Assembly (NCBI GenBank): GCA_963808965.1
Contig: CAWEHU010000005.1
Location: 1 to 64,000, forward strand
Direction: 5' to 3'
Length of the DNA: 64,000 nt
DNA from: CAWEHU01 sp963808965
GTDB taxonomy: Bacteria; Pseudomonadota; Alphaproteobacteria; Acetobacterales; Acetobacteraceae
Position numbers and translations under genes: made by a program
The notes under the pieces: model-generated
The model's database searches: none
What the model was told of the DNA's origin: nothing
Seen by the model: the letters and a program-made list of their open reading frames with translations, nothing else
In this document: positions 55,321-64,000 of the stretch, piece after piece
Layout of the letters: each line of letters starts with the position of its first letter
Position numbering within the stretch: position 1 is the stretch's first letter

Positions 55321-56586
55321 ATGAAACTTGCCTCCTTCGTTCAGTCGTTCCGCCGCGCACCGCCTCGCCCTGGCGCATCCGATGGGCGCTTGCGCGTGAT
55401 CATCGAGCTTGCGTCCTTCGACAAGGGGGGGCTCGAGAAGGTCGTTCTCAACTCCGCGCTGGCGTTCGACCGTGCGCGGATCGAGGTGACGATCGTGACG
55501 CCGGGCACATTGGGACATCTCGCGAGACGCGCGGAACAGGCGGGCATTCGGGTCGTCGGCCTGCCCGGCCCGAACGTGAAACTGTACGAGCGTGAGCTGG
55601 ACCGGCTTTCACCGGACCTGGCGATCTCGCATTTCTCCGAGCTTGGCTATCGACTCTTCAAACGGCGGGGCATTCCGAACATCACCTTCATCCATAACGT
55701 CTATGCCTTCCTCGGCGACAAGGCGCGGCGGGAATTTCGCGCCAATGACCGCTTCGTCGATCGCTATATCTCCGTCTCGAAGAAGGCAACGCAATACGCG
55801 GTCAGCAACCTCGGTGTTTCGGGGGATAAGGTCGTCACCATCCCCAATGGGCTCATCATCGCGGAGCACGAGATGCGCGAACGCCGTCCGGTGGCGTTGA
55901 CCCGGCAGGAGCTGGGCCTCGGCGACCGGGACTACGTCTTCGTGAACGTCGCATCGTACAATCTGCACAAGGGCCACTACCTGATGGCCGACGCGATGCG
56001 GCGCGTGCTGCAACGCCGCAGCGACATCAAGATACTCTGCGTCGGCAACGTCATCGTCCCGCAGCACGTCGAGGCGCTGCGCGGCTACCTGCGGGAGCAA
56101 GGACTCGCCGATCACATTCTGCTGCCGGGCTATTACGAGAACGTCGAGGACCCGCTGCGCATCGCGGACGCCTTCCTGCTGCCTTCGTTCATAGAGGGCT
56201 GGAGCATCGCCATGAACGAAGCGATGTTCTACGGCAAGCCGATGATCCTGAGCGATATCGGGGGTGCGGCCGAGGTGATCGACAACAGCGATATCGGCCT
56301 GTTACTGCCCACCGAATACGAGGATTTCACCAAGCTCAATTCCCGAATGCTCGATGCGCTCACTTATACACCGCACTCGTATCGGACGGCGCCGCTGTTA
56401 GCCGATGCGATGATGGATTTCGCCAACGACCCGCTTCGCTGGAAAGCGGCTGGACTGCGCGGCCGTGACAAGATCTACCGGCACTACGATTTTCCGATGA
56501 TCATACGGCAATACGAGGACGTGATCCGCGAAGTCGTCGCCGGCGAGCCCGGACGGCCCCGCATGAAGGCGGCGAGCGTCGTATGA
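55321..56586 (+). CDS. Glycosyltransferase family 4 protein
   Basis: A GT-B fold is indicated by the N-terminal FDKGGLEKVVLNSALAFDRA, with VSKKATQYAVSNLGVSGDKV in the middle and LPSFIEGWSIAMNEAMFYGK, PMILSDIGGAAEVI near the nucleotide-sugar site. The E in SFIEGWSIAMNEAM is the EX7E catalytic motif. It is 421 residues and intact. The ATG at 55321 follows an in-frame GTG at 55312. It is the first gene of a polysaccharide-type cluster with an acyltransferase and two more transferases. Confidence 0.9.
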   Translation: MKLASFVQSFRRAPPRPGASDGRLRVIIELASFDKGGLEKVVLNSALAFDRARIEVTIVTPGTLGHLARRAEQAGIRVVGLPGPNVKLYERELDRLSPDLAISHFSELGYRLFKRRGIPNITFIHNVYAFLGDKARREFRANDRFVDRYISVSKKATQYAVSNLGVSGDKVVTIPNGLIIAEHEMRERRPVALTRQELGLGDRDYVFVNVASYNLHKGHYLMADAMRRVLQRRSDIKILCVGNVIVPQHVEALRGYLREQGLADHILLPGYYENVEDPLRIADAFLLPSFIEGWSIAMNEAMFYGKPMILSDIGGAAEVIDNSDIGLLLPTEYEDFTKLNSRMLDALTYTPHSYRTAPLLADAMMDFANDPLRWKAAGLRGRDKIYRHYDFPMIIRQYEDVIREVVAGEPGRPRMKAASVV

Positions 56587-57158
56587 GACATCTCGGACGG
56601 CTGCTCTGGCATTGGCGATTCCGATACAGGCCCGCCCTGTGCTTCTTCCTCGGCAATCACCTGTTCATGAACTGGACCCCTTATCGTCTGCGACACTGGT
56701 TTCTCAGGCGTTATTGCAATGTCCGGATCGGCGCGAACAGTAGCATCGCGATGGGATGCTTTGTCACCGGGCGCGACATCGAGATCGGATCCAACACGGT
56801 GATAAACCGGCACACGTACCTGGATGGACGGGTGCCGCTCCGAATCGGAAACAACGTAAATGTTTCGCATCATACCCTGATCCAGACGCTCACGCATGAC
56901 CCGCAGGACCCGGATTTCAGGTGCCTCGAAAAGCCGGTTGTGATCGGCGACCATGCCTGGATCGGCGCGCGCGCGATCATCTGCCCCGGAGTCGCTATCG
57001 GGGAAGGCGCCGTGATCGGGGCGGGGTCTGTCGTGACGCGTGACGTCGCTCCATACACCATCGTTGGCGGCAACCCGGCGGTGTTCATCAAGGAGCGCAA
57101 CCGTGATCTGCGCTACCGCACCCGGTATTTCCCGCTGTTCGACACGGACATCCAGTAG
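56583..57158 (+). CDS. Acyltransferase with left-handed beta-helix (LbH) repeats
   Basis: Hexapeptide repeats run through the protein: VRIGANSSIAMGCFVTGRD, IEIGSNTVINRHTYLDGR, VVIGDHAWIGARAIICPGVA, IGEGAVIGAGSVVTRDVAPY, TIVGGNPAVFIKER. This matches the maltose/chloramphenicol acetyltransferase-like LbH family that O-acetylates sugars. It is 191 residues. The ATG overlaps the GT4 stop (ATGA), which supports a shared operon and an O-acyl decoration of the glycan. Confidence 0.9.
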   Translation: MRHLGRLLWHWRFRYRPALCFFLGNHLFMNWTPYRLRHWFLRRYCNVRIGANSSIAMGCFVTGRDIEIGSNTVINRHTYLDGRVPLRIGNNVNVSHHTLIQTLTHDPQDPDFRCLEKPVVIGDHAWIGARAIICPGVAIGEGAVIGAGSVVTRDVAPYTIVGGNPAVFIKERNRDLRYRTRYFPLFDTDIQ

Positions 57159-57189
57159 AGCGGCGGTGCCAGCGTGGAAAAATGACTGA

Positions 57190-58129
57190 ATGACCCTTCG
57201 GCCTGCTCCTACGATCTCCGTTGTCTTGCCGCTCTACAATCATGCGCGCTACATCGAGGCGGCGCTCGCGAGCGTTCTGCGGCAGACATCGCCTGCCGAC
57301 GAGATCATCCTTATCGACGACGGCTCGACCGACGATGGGATCGCGCGTGGCCGAACGCGTCCTTGCCGGGGCCGCGAACGCCCGCATCTACCGGCAGCCG
57401 AACCAGGGCGCGCACGTCACCATCAACCGGCTCGTGGGCTTCTCGCGCGGAGTCTATGTCGCGATACTGAACTCGGACGACCTGTTCGCACCCGACAAGC
57501 TCGCGCGTTGCCGCGAGATCCTGGACGCGAGGCCGGGCATCGGTCTGCTCTGTGGCGCACTCGGAGTAATCGACGATGACGGCCGGCGGCTGACGAAGGG
57601 AGAGACCGTCGATTGGCTCCGGCGTGCGAAACGCTTCCGTACGGAAAGCGGATTGCTGCAACTTTCTCTATTGAACGAAAATGCGGTCGCCACGACCTCG
57701 AACATGGTGTTCTCGCGCAGCCTATGGGCCTCGGTCGGCGGTTTTCAAAACCTCCGCTATTGCCACGATCTGGACTTTCTGATGGCGGCGTTCGCGCGAG
57801 GCTCGGTCGTGATCGATGATGATCACGAACACATGCTTTACCGCGTGCATGCGAAAAACACGATAAAGGAGAATCTGGACCGGATCCGGATGGAGATTGC
57901 CGCCGTGATCGCCTGCGCTTTGTGCGAGAGTGGCGGCCGGCTGTTCGGCCCGGTCCTCGATCGCGGCAAGATGGACAGCTTCCTCGCTTTCCTGAACAAC
58001 AAGGGAATGACCGGCCTCATCTGCCTGCTTCAGACGCTCTTTTCCGATTTCCCGAGCCGGGGAGCGTTCTACGATCACGTCGCGGATCCGGCTCGATCCG
58101 AGGTTCTGATGCGGGGTCTGCGAACCTGA
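57190..58129 (+). CDS. Glycosyltransferase family 2 protein, one frameshift
   Basis: The GT-A fold starts PTISVVLPLYNHARYIEAAL, ASVLRQTSPADEIILIDDGS. After one extra base near 57340 it continues RVAERVLAGAANARIYRQPN. The DXD-type metal motif is in AILNSDDLFAPDKLARC. SLWASVGGFQNLRYCHDLDF carries the acceptor-domain ED-like part. The length is 3n+1. The middle insert after the donor site and the C-terminal helices are longer than in minimal GT2s. It precedes the fusion gene by 1 nt. Confidence 0.88.
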
Positions 58130-58130
58130 G

Positions 58131-60420
58131 ATGCCCGATCTCGGCCCATCCGCGTCCCCGCGGCTCGCGCGTGAACTGGTCAGCCGGTCGTCGCGGCTTC
58201 GCGAGCATGCGCGACGGTTGAAGCGGCTTCTCTACTGGACCGTTTCGCTGCAACTCCTGGCTCGGCTCAAAGAGCGCCGCTTGGTGCGGCTGATCTACCG
58301 CAGCAGCCTCTTCGATGCCGACTACTACCGGCGCCGTTACCCTGATGTCGGCGCGAACGGCATGGACCCGGTTCTGCATTATCTTCGCTTCGGCGCGAGC
58401 GAGCAGCGCGATCCGAGCGCCTCTTTCTCTACCGCCACATACCGCACCCGTCATCCGGAGCTGCCGGCCAAGCGCAATCCGCTCGTGGATGCGATCCTGA
58501 GCGGGTCCGCCGAGGACGGGGCGCAATTCGTGGCCTGGCCCGAACCGCCGGAACCGGCCTCCCTGTCCGAGATCGTCTTCGCCGGCTCCGCCGCCCCCCT
58601 TCTCTCCGTTATCGTCGATGTGCGCGCAGATCGAGCCGGCACTGCCGCGGCGTTGGCCGCGCTGGCCCGCGCGCAAGCCGCGATCGAGCTCGAGGTCATG
58701 CTTCTAGTGCCGCCCGGTTCGCCGCTGGCGATCACCGGTGCGCGCCGGATTACCGCGGACCCGGGAGTCGCAGGATGGAACCGGGCCGTTGGGTCGGCGC
58801 TCGCGCCCTGCGTCGCGCTGCTCGACGCCGAGACGGAACTCGCACCGGATGCGCTTCCCATTCTGCTCGAAACGTTGGCCAACACAGAGGCGGCGCTTGT
58901 GTGCGGCTGCCGGATTTCCCGCGGCGGAACGTTGGTTGATGCGGGCGGAAGCATTGCGGCCGAGTGCAGTCTGCAATGGCGCGGAGCCGGCAAGCCCGCC
59001 GGTCACTACCAGTTCGCGTCTCTCGCTCCTGTCGAGTGGTGTCCGCCGCACCTGCTGGTCACGACAAAGGAGGCGTGGCGCGAAACAGGCGGGCTCGACG
59101 AAGCGTATGCCAGCATCGTCTATGCGATGGCCGACCTCTCGCTGCGTTTGCGCGCGAAAGATCGGGGCGTGCTCTGCCAGCCGGCGGCCCGAGCTTTGTC
59201 GCCGCAGCGCTCTCGTACCGACGCGGAGCACGAGAACGGCGCCGAACGCCGGCTTCTGCTCCAGCGCCGGTCGGGGGACATCGCAAGGGCGCGCGAGCGT
59301 GCAAGACCTCGTGCGCTGTTCGTCGATTATCAGACGCCGCAGCCGGACCGGGATTCGGGCTCTGGCGACATCTACTGGTTCATGCGCATTTTCATGCGGC
59401 TCGGTTACGAGGTGACGTTGCTCCCGGCGCTCGTGCTGCCTCCAGCCGGGCAATACACCGATGAACTGCGTCGGCTCGGGATCGTCTGCGTCTCCGCCCC
59501 GGAGGTCATCTCGCCGGAGGGCTTCATCGCGGGGCAGGCGGCCAGGTTCGACATCGTCCTGCTCTATCGCGCGCCCCTCGCAGCGCGGTTCATCGATCTG
59601 GTCCGGCAAAAGGCGCCGCGGGCCAAGGTGATTTTCGATACCGTGGACCTGCATTTCGTGCGGGAGGAGCGCGAGGCGCTGCTCCAACGATCCGCGGCGG
59701 GAGCCGCGCGCGCACGTGCCACCAAACAGATGGAGTTGTCGGTCATCCGCAAAGCGGATTGCACCATCGTGCTGAGCAATTCCGAACGAGCATTGCTGAA
59801 GTCCACGGTTCCCGGGGCCGACATCCGGCTCATTCCGATCGTCCGAGAGATTCCCGGCTGCGAAGCTCCGTTCGAGGGCCGCAAGGACGTGCTATTCCTG
59901 GGCGGCTACGCGCATCAGCCCAACGTCGATGCGATCACCACCTTCGCCGCCGAGACCTGGCCCGCGGTCCGCGCGAAACTTCCCGGGGCGCGATTGATCG
60001 TCGCGGGCAGCAATCCAACTCCGGAAGTCTTGCGGCTCAACGATAGCGCAGCCGGAGTCGAGGTTCGCGGTTACGTTCCCGACCTGCACGCCCTCATGCG
60101 CGAGGTCCGCCTTACCGTGGCGCCGTTGCGCTATGGCGCGGGCGCCAAGGGCAAGGTCGTCACCAGCCTGGCGCACGGCGTTCCGTGCGTCGCGACTCCC
60201 GTCGCCGTCGAGGGCATGGGCCTCACGCCGGGGGTCGACGTGATGGTCGCCGAGGATCCGGAGGCGTTCGCGGCTGGGATCGCGGCCGTGCACGAGGACC
60301 CGGTGATCTGGGAACGCCTCTCGAGCAAACGGCGTCGGCTTCGCCGAGCGCACGTTCTCGGTGCAGCGCGTAACGGAGCTGATTCGCGAGATGTTGCAGG
60401 CGTTGTCGTTGCCTGCGTGA
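58131..60420 (+). CDS. Two-part protein with GT2-like N-terminal and GT4-like C-terminal region
   Basis: The N-terminal part has SLFDADYYRRRYPDVGANGM, then a GT2-like stretch (PLLSVIVDVRADRAGTAAAL, VAGWNRAVGSALAPCVALLD, DAETELAPDALPILLETLAN) without an obvious full DXD. The C-terminal part is GT-B (GT4): PRALFVDYQTPQPDRDSGSG, VLFLGGYAHQPNVDAITTFA, LRYGAGAKGKVVTSLAHGVP, VAVEGMGLTPG. An extra A near 60328 hides the end SVQRVTELIREMLQALSLPA; the total is 3n+1. The domain pair in one chain suggests a glycan-chain assembly enzyme. It converges on the PBP gene. Confidence 0.82.
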
Positions 60421-60436
60421 TCCCGAGCGATCCGCT

Positions 60437-62267
60437 CTATCGCACCCCGAGCGCGATATCGTGGAACAGGCGGGCCGGAAGGCCGCCGCCGATGACACCT
60501 TGCATCGGGCGGTTGTCGTCGTTGCCGAGCCAAACGCCGATGATCGCGCCGTTGGTCCAGCCAATGAACCAAGCGTCCCGGTAATCCTGCGTGGTTCCGG
60601 TCTTGCCGGCGACGGTCCGCTCGGGAATCGCGGCCGCCCGGCCGCTGCCGCGGTTCACGACGGCGGCCAACATGCGCGCCATCATGCTGGCAAGGTCGGG
60701 GTCGATCGCGGACTCCGGCGCGACGTGACCGGCGCCGCTCCGGCGGCCATCCACCTTCGCCGCCTCGATCGCATAGGGCGTGACCCGCTCGCCGCCATTG
60801 AAGAATCCCGCATAGGCCGCGGTGAGTTCGAGCAACCCCACCTCGCCGGTGCCGAGCGCGAGCGACGCATTGTCGGGCAACCGATCCGCAATCCCGAGCC
60901 GCCGGGCGGCGGCCGCCACCGGCCGCGGGCCGCCGGCGTCTAGCAGCAACCGAACGGCGGCCGTGTTGATGGATTGGGCAAGCGCCTCCTCCACCGTGAT
61001 CTCGCCGAGATAGCGGCGCTCGAAATTGGAGGGGACTCCAGCCGCCGATCCGAACCGGCGCATCCAGCACCGTGTCGTCCGGCCGCACGCCTTTCTCCAG
61101 CGCCGCCAACCAGACGAACGGCTTGAACGACGAGCCTGGCTGCCGCCGAGCGAGCACCGCCCGATTGAAGGAGCTTTGCCGGTAGTCTCTGCCTCCGACC
61201 ATCGCGCGTACCGCCCCGCTCGCGGCATCCAGCACGACGACCGCCCCCTGCCCTACCCCGGCGGCCGCGCCCGGCCCGTCCAGCAGCGCGGCCAGCTTCG
61301 TCTCCGCGAGCATCTGCAACCGGGTATCGAGCGTCGTCCGCAACACGGCGTCCGCGCCGGGGGGCAGCAACGGCTGCGCCTGGTCCGCGGCCCAGTCCGC
61401 ATACCATCCGGAAGCGACGGCCGGGCGCGGCGGGAATGCGATCTGCGCCGCCGCACGCTCGGCCTCGCGCGCCGTGATTGCGCCCGTGTCCACCATCGCG
61501 GCAAGCACGTCCTTCGCGCGGGCGGCGGCGGCGGCGGGATCGACGCGCGGGTTGAAACGCGAAGGCGCGCGGGGCAAGCCGGCAATGACCGCCGCCTGCC
61601 AGAGGCTCAGACGTCGGGCCGAGACCCCGAAATACATCCGCGCCGCAGCGTCAACTCCCCACGCGCCGGCGCCGAGATAGACCCGGTTCAGCCAGATCTC
61701 GAGAATTTCCCGCTTCGAGAAGCTGCGCTCGAGCCATAGCGTCAGCAGCAACTCCTGCACCTTGCGGCGAAAGGTGCGGGCGTTGGTGAGGAACAGGTTC
61801 TTCGCCACCTGCTGGGTGATCGTCGAGCCGCCCTGCACCACGCGTCCGGCTCGCAGGTTCACCAATGCCGCACGGGTCATACCAAGGAAGTCGAGCCCGT
61901 GGTGGCGCCAGAAGCGCCGGTCCTCGACGGCGACCGCCGCGGCGGGAAGATACGCCGGCATGTCGGAGAGGCGCAGCGGATCGCCGACCACGTCGCCGAA
62001 GGTCGCGAAGACCTGGCCCGTCCGGTCCTCCAAGGTCAGGCTCGGCCGGCGCGCCGCGTCGAGCGCCGCTTCCGGGCGGGGAAGGTCCCAGGTGAACCAT
62101 AGCAGCAGCGCTCCGAGGCCCAGCGCGGCCCAGATCCCGGCGATGACCGCCCATCGGAGCCAGCGGAACCGGACACGGGACGCGGCCGACGTCCGGGACC
62201 GGCCGAGCACGGCGGCGCGCGCCGTCGAAGCCGGCCGGTTCGGGGCGATGCGGGGAGCGCGGGCCAT
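60437..62267 (-). CDS. Class A penicillin-binding protein, one frameshift
   Basis: The protein is a bifunctional peptidoglycan glycosyltransferase/transpeptidase. A membrane anchor (LRWAVIAGIWAALGLGALLL) precedes the glycosyltransferase motifs VEDRRFWRHHGLDFLGM (EDxxFxxHxG), GGSTITQQVAKNLFL and LWLERSFSKREILEIWLNRV. The transpeptidase motifs are PGSSFKPFVWL (SxxK), AQSINTAAVRLLL (SxN) and AGKTGTTQDYRDA (KTG). An extra base in a CCCC run near 61032 breaks the frame; the length is 3n+1. It is of the PBP1a/PBP1c size class. It lies opposite the glycosyltransferase gene, with 16 nt between stops. Confidence 0.92.
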
Positions 62268-62389
62268 GCGATGCCGGGGAGTGATAGAGGATAGCCTGGT
62301 CGTGCCGGAAGGCCGACCGAGGAGTGGCGTGCCCTTGCCGGGTTACGCGGGCTTCCGCAGGATCAGACGCGGAAATTACCGGGGGACTT

Positions 62390-63301
62390 ATGAAGGGGCT
62401 GTTTCTCGATGCCAGCGACGCCCTGGCGGATGTGTTCGACCGCATGGTGCGTGCGGACGACCCGCCCGTCACGGTGAGCCAGCAAGCCGACATCGACCCC
62501 GCCGAATTGCCAAGGCTCCTCGCCGGCTACGACTTCGTGCTGGACGACCACAGTCCGATGCCGACCGAGATGCTGCGCGCCTGCCCCGGTCTCCGTCACA
62601 TCATTTTTCTCGGCACCGGCGCCCGAAGCTACATGAACCCCGAGGAGCTGGCCGCGCTCGGTATCACCGTCCATACGATCAAGGGCTACGGCGACACGGC
62701 GGTCGCCGAACACACGATCGCCCTGATGTGGGCCGCCGCACGGGATCTTGCACGAATGGACCGCGGAATGCGCGCGGGCCAATGGGTGCGTACGGAAGGC
62801 GTGCAACTCACGGGCAAGACGATCGGCCTTGTGGGCTTCGGCGGGATCGCGTCGGAGGTCGCGCGGATCGCCGGCGGTGGTGGGATGCGCGTGCTGGCCT
62901 GGAACCGCACGCCTCGAACCGCACCGGGCGTTCGCTTCATCGGCCTCGATGAGCTGCTGGCCGAGAGCCACGTTCTGTCGCTTCACCTGTTGCTGAACGA
63001 CGAGACGCGCGGTTTCCTCAACGCGGAGCGGCTTGAGCGACTGCGGCCGGGCGCCATTCTCGTGAACACGGCCCGCGCCGCGCTGCTGGACGAGGCGGCA
63101 ATGATCGCCGCGTTGCGCGAGGGCCGGATCGGGCACGCGGCATTGGACGTGTTCGACACCGAGCCGCTACCGCCTGGTCATCCGCTCACATCGCTCGACA
63201 ACGTGACGCTCTCCGCACACAGCGCCTTCCGCACCCCCGAGGCCAGCGATACGCTGATCCGCCGCGCTCTGGACATCGCGCGAACGATCGCCCAAGCGTG
63301 A
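62390..63301 (+). CDS. NAD(P)-dependent D-2-hydroxyacid dehydrogenase
   Basis: The Rossmann motif GLVGFGGIASEVARIAGGGG lies in the middle. Conserved blocks of D-isomer specific 2-hydroxyacid dehydrogenases follow: LSLHLLLNDETRGFLNAERL, LRPGAILVNTARAALLDEAA, HAALDVFDTEPLPPGHPLTS (E), SAHSAFRTPEASD (His). The catalytic Arg is in NTARAALLD. The length, 303 residues, is normal. The substrate (glycerate, lactate or other hydroxyacid) is not known. It starts at ATG 62390. Confidence 0.9.
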   Translation: MKGLFLDASDALADVFDRMVRADDPPVTVSQQADIDPAELPRLLAGYDFVLDDHSPMPTEMLRACPGLRHIIFLGTGARSYMNPEELAALGITVHTIKGYGDTAVAEHTIALMWAAARDLARMDRGMRAGQWVRTEGVQLTGKTIGLVGFGGIASEVARIAGGGGMRVLAWNRTPRTAPGVRFIGLDELLAESHVLSLHLLLNDETRGFLNAERLERLRPGAILVNTARAALLDEAAMIAALREGRIGHAALDVFDTEPLPPGHPLTSLDNVTLSAHSAFRTPEASDTLIRRALDIARTIAQA

Positions 63302-63318
63302 GTGTACCCTCGCCTGTC

Positions 63319-63399
63319 GCCCGCCTGGCGGAACGGTAGACGCAGCGGACTTAAAATCCGCAGCCTGATGGCGTGGGGGTTCGAATCCCCCGGCGGGCA
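63319..63399 (+). tRNA. tRNA-Leu (UAA anticodon)
   Basis: An acceptor stem GCCCGCC pairs with GGCGGGC (63392-63398), with discriminator A at 63399. The anticodon arm is GCGGA-CTTAAAA-TCCGC, giving anticodon TAA. The T arm is GGGGG-TTCGAAT-CCCCC. The long variable region (about 13 nt) is typical of leucine tRNAs. CCA is not encoded, since AGGCGAGG follows. Confidence 0.95.
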
Positions 63400-63503
63400 G
63401 GCGAGGTTCATAGGCCCACGAAACGGTCCGAGCTTGCTGGAAAACCTGCGCTGGGCGAAGCTAGTCCGGAAGGCGTACGGCGAGAGAAGAAAGGAGAAGC
63501 CTC

Positions 63504-64000
63504 ATGTCAGCAGGCCGCAGCGTCGATGTTCAGAGTTTCCTGAACGAGCATCCGTTTTCCGGATTCCAGTGGGTCATCTTCGCCCTCTGTTTCTTCATCG
63601 TCCTGCTGGACGGATTCGATACCGCCGCGATCGGTTACATTGCTCCATCGTTGCTGACCGAATGGGGCGTAGCGCGGCCGGATCTCGCCCCCGTCCTCAG
63701 CGCGGCGCTGTTCGGTTTGGCGGCTGGGGCCTTGTGCTCCGGACCACTGGCCGATCGGCTTGGCCGAAAAACGGTCCTGGTCGTCGCCGTGCTGATCTTC
63801 GGCGCGGCCTGCCTCGCCTCCGCGTTCTCGGGCACCCTGAACCACCTCGTGATATGGCGATTCGTGACCGGATTGGGGCTCGGGGCCGCCATGCCCAACG
63901 CGGTGACTTTGATGAGCGAGTATTGCCCTGACGCGCGGCGGGCAACGCTCACCAACATGATGTTCTGCGGCTTTCCGATGGGTGCGGCGTTCGGCGGCTT
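63504..64000 (+). CDS. MFS transporter, aromatic acid:H+ symporter family (partial)
   Basis: The start MSAGRSVDVQSFLNEHPFSG and the first membrane segment FALCFFIVLLDGFDTAAIGY, IAPSLLTEWGVARPDLAPVL match the AAHS (PcaK/BenK-like) transporters; the D in LDGFDTAA is the signature of the family. PLADRLGRKTVLVV is the MFS loop motif. AAGGAGAAG lies 5-13 nt upstream of ATG 63504. The gene runs off the end of the window with about four membrane segments seen. It may import protocatechuate- or gallate-like acids and so relate to the catabolic cluster at 19-27 kb, but that link is inference. Confidence 0.88.
   Translation, partial: MSAGRSVDVQSFLNEHPFSGFQWVIFALCFFIVLLDGFDTAAIGYIAPSLLTEWGVARPDLAPVLSAALFGLAAGALCSGPLADRLGRKTVLVVAVLIFGAACLASAFSGTLNHLVIWRFVTGLGLGAAMPNAVTLMSEYCPDARRATLTNMMFCGFPMGAAFGG

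Noticed and set aside
63319..63500. Attachment site or duplicated tRNA 3' end marking an integrated element
   Set aside because: No repeat of the tRNA 3' end and no integrase gene is visible before the window ends.
1..64000. CRISPR array, rRNA genes, insertion sequences or prophage genes
   Set aside because: No spaced short repeats, rRNA-like stretches, transposase motifs with inverted repeats or phage structural genes were seen. Repeats in the DUF5666 gene are coding.

Overview
This is a GC-rich chromosomal window from an alphaproteobacterium. Acetobacteraceae (Rhodospirillales) fits best. The evidence is gene order: glyA-nrdR-ribD-ribE-ribB-ribH-nusB-thiL; rpmF-plsX-fabH-ihfA-merR next to a DUF177 protein and a CBP3-type cytochrome bc1 chaperone; a RibB with a degenerate second domain; MmcB; and a small ORF of a type I associate with Acetobacteraceae.

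Layout. 0-6.7 kb (- strand): riboflavin, one-carbon and thiamine housekeeping operon. 6.8-11.1 kb: accessory patch with a decayed DinJ/YafQ toxin-antitoxin pair, a decayed MmeI-like type IIL restriction-modification enzyme with an internal deletion, and a small ORF whose promoter carries a LexA-type direct repeat. 11.1-15 kb: DUF2270, hemB, mntH and mntR. 15-18.3 kb: a histidine-kinase-like gene divergent from a DUF6502/DUF5666 pair, with two matching palindromes between them. 18.4-26.9 kb (- strand): a catabolic cluster read as LysR regulator, VOC extradiol dioxygenase, CHA aldolase (LigK/GalC), 4,5-dihydroxyphthalate-decarboxylase-like protein, 4-oxalomesaconate hydratase (LigJ/GalB), tannase/feruloyl esterase and MFS transporter. 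Together these could take a galloyl-type ester to pyruvate and oxaloacetate. 27-31.5 kb: fatty acid/phospholipid block. 31.6-43 kb: bamE, oxidoreductase, amidohydrolase, mazG, TauE/SafE, IMPase, Bax-inhibitor protein and the YbbAP ABC pair. 43-47 kb: coupled tesA-thpR-cobB-chrA-udg run. 47-55 kb: small metabolic and repair genes, hldE, an ABC exporter, SYLF, YcgN and YgjP-like proteins. 55-60.4 kb: glycosyltransferase/acyltransferase cluster. 60.4-64 kb: class A PBP, a 2-hydroxyacid dehydrogenase, tRNA-Leu(UAA) and a truncated aromatic-acid MFS transporter.

Sequence quality. Many core genes are broken by single-base shifts. In the 14 otherwise intact genes with one break, the start-to-stop distance is always 3n+1, as expected for one inserted base. 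The first 6.7 kb has several breaks per gene. I read these as consensus insertion errors and annotate whole genes. The toxin-antitoxin and restriction genes instead carry 1-base losses and real deletions, so I call those pseudogenes.
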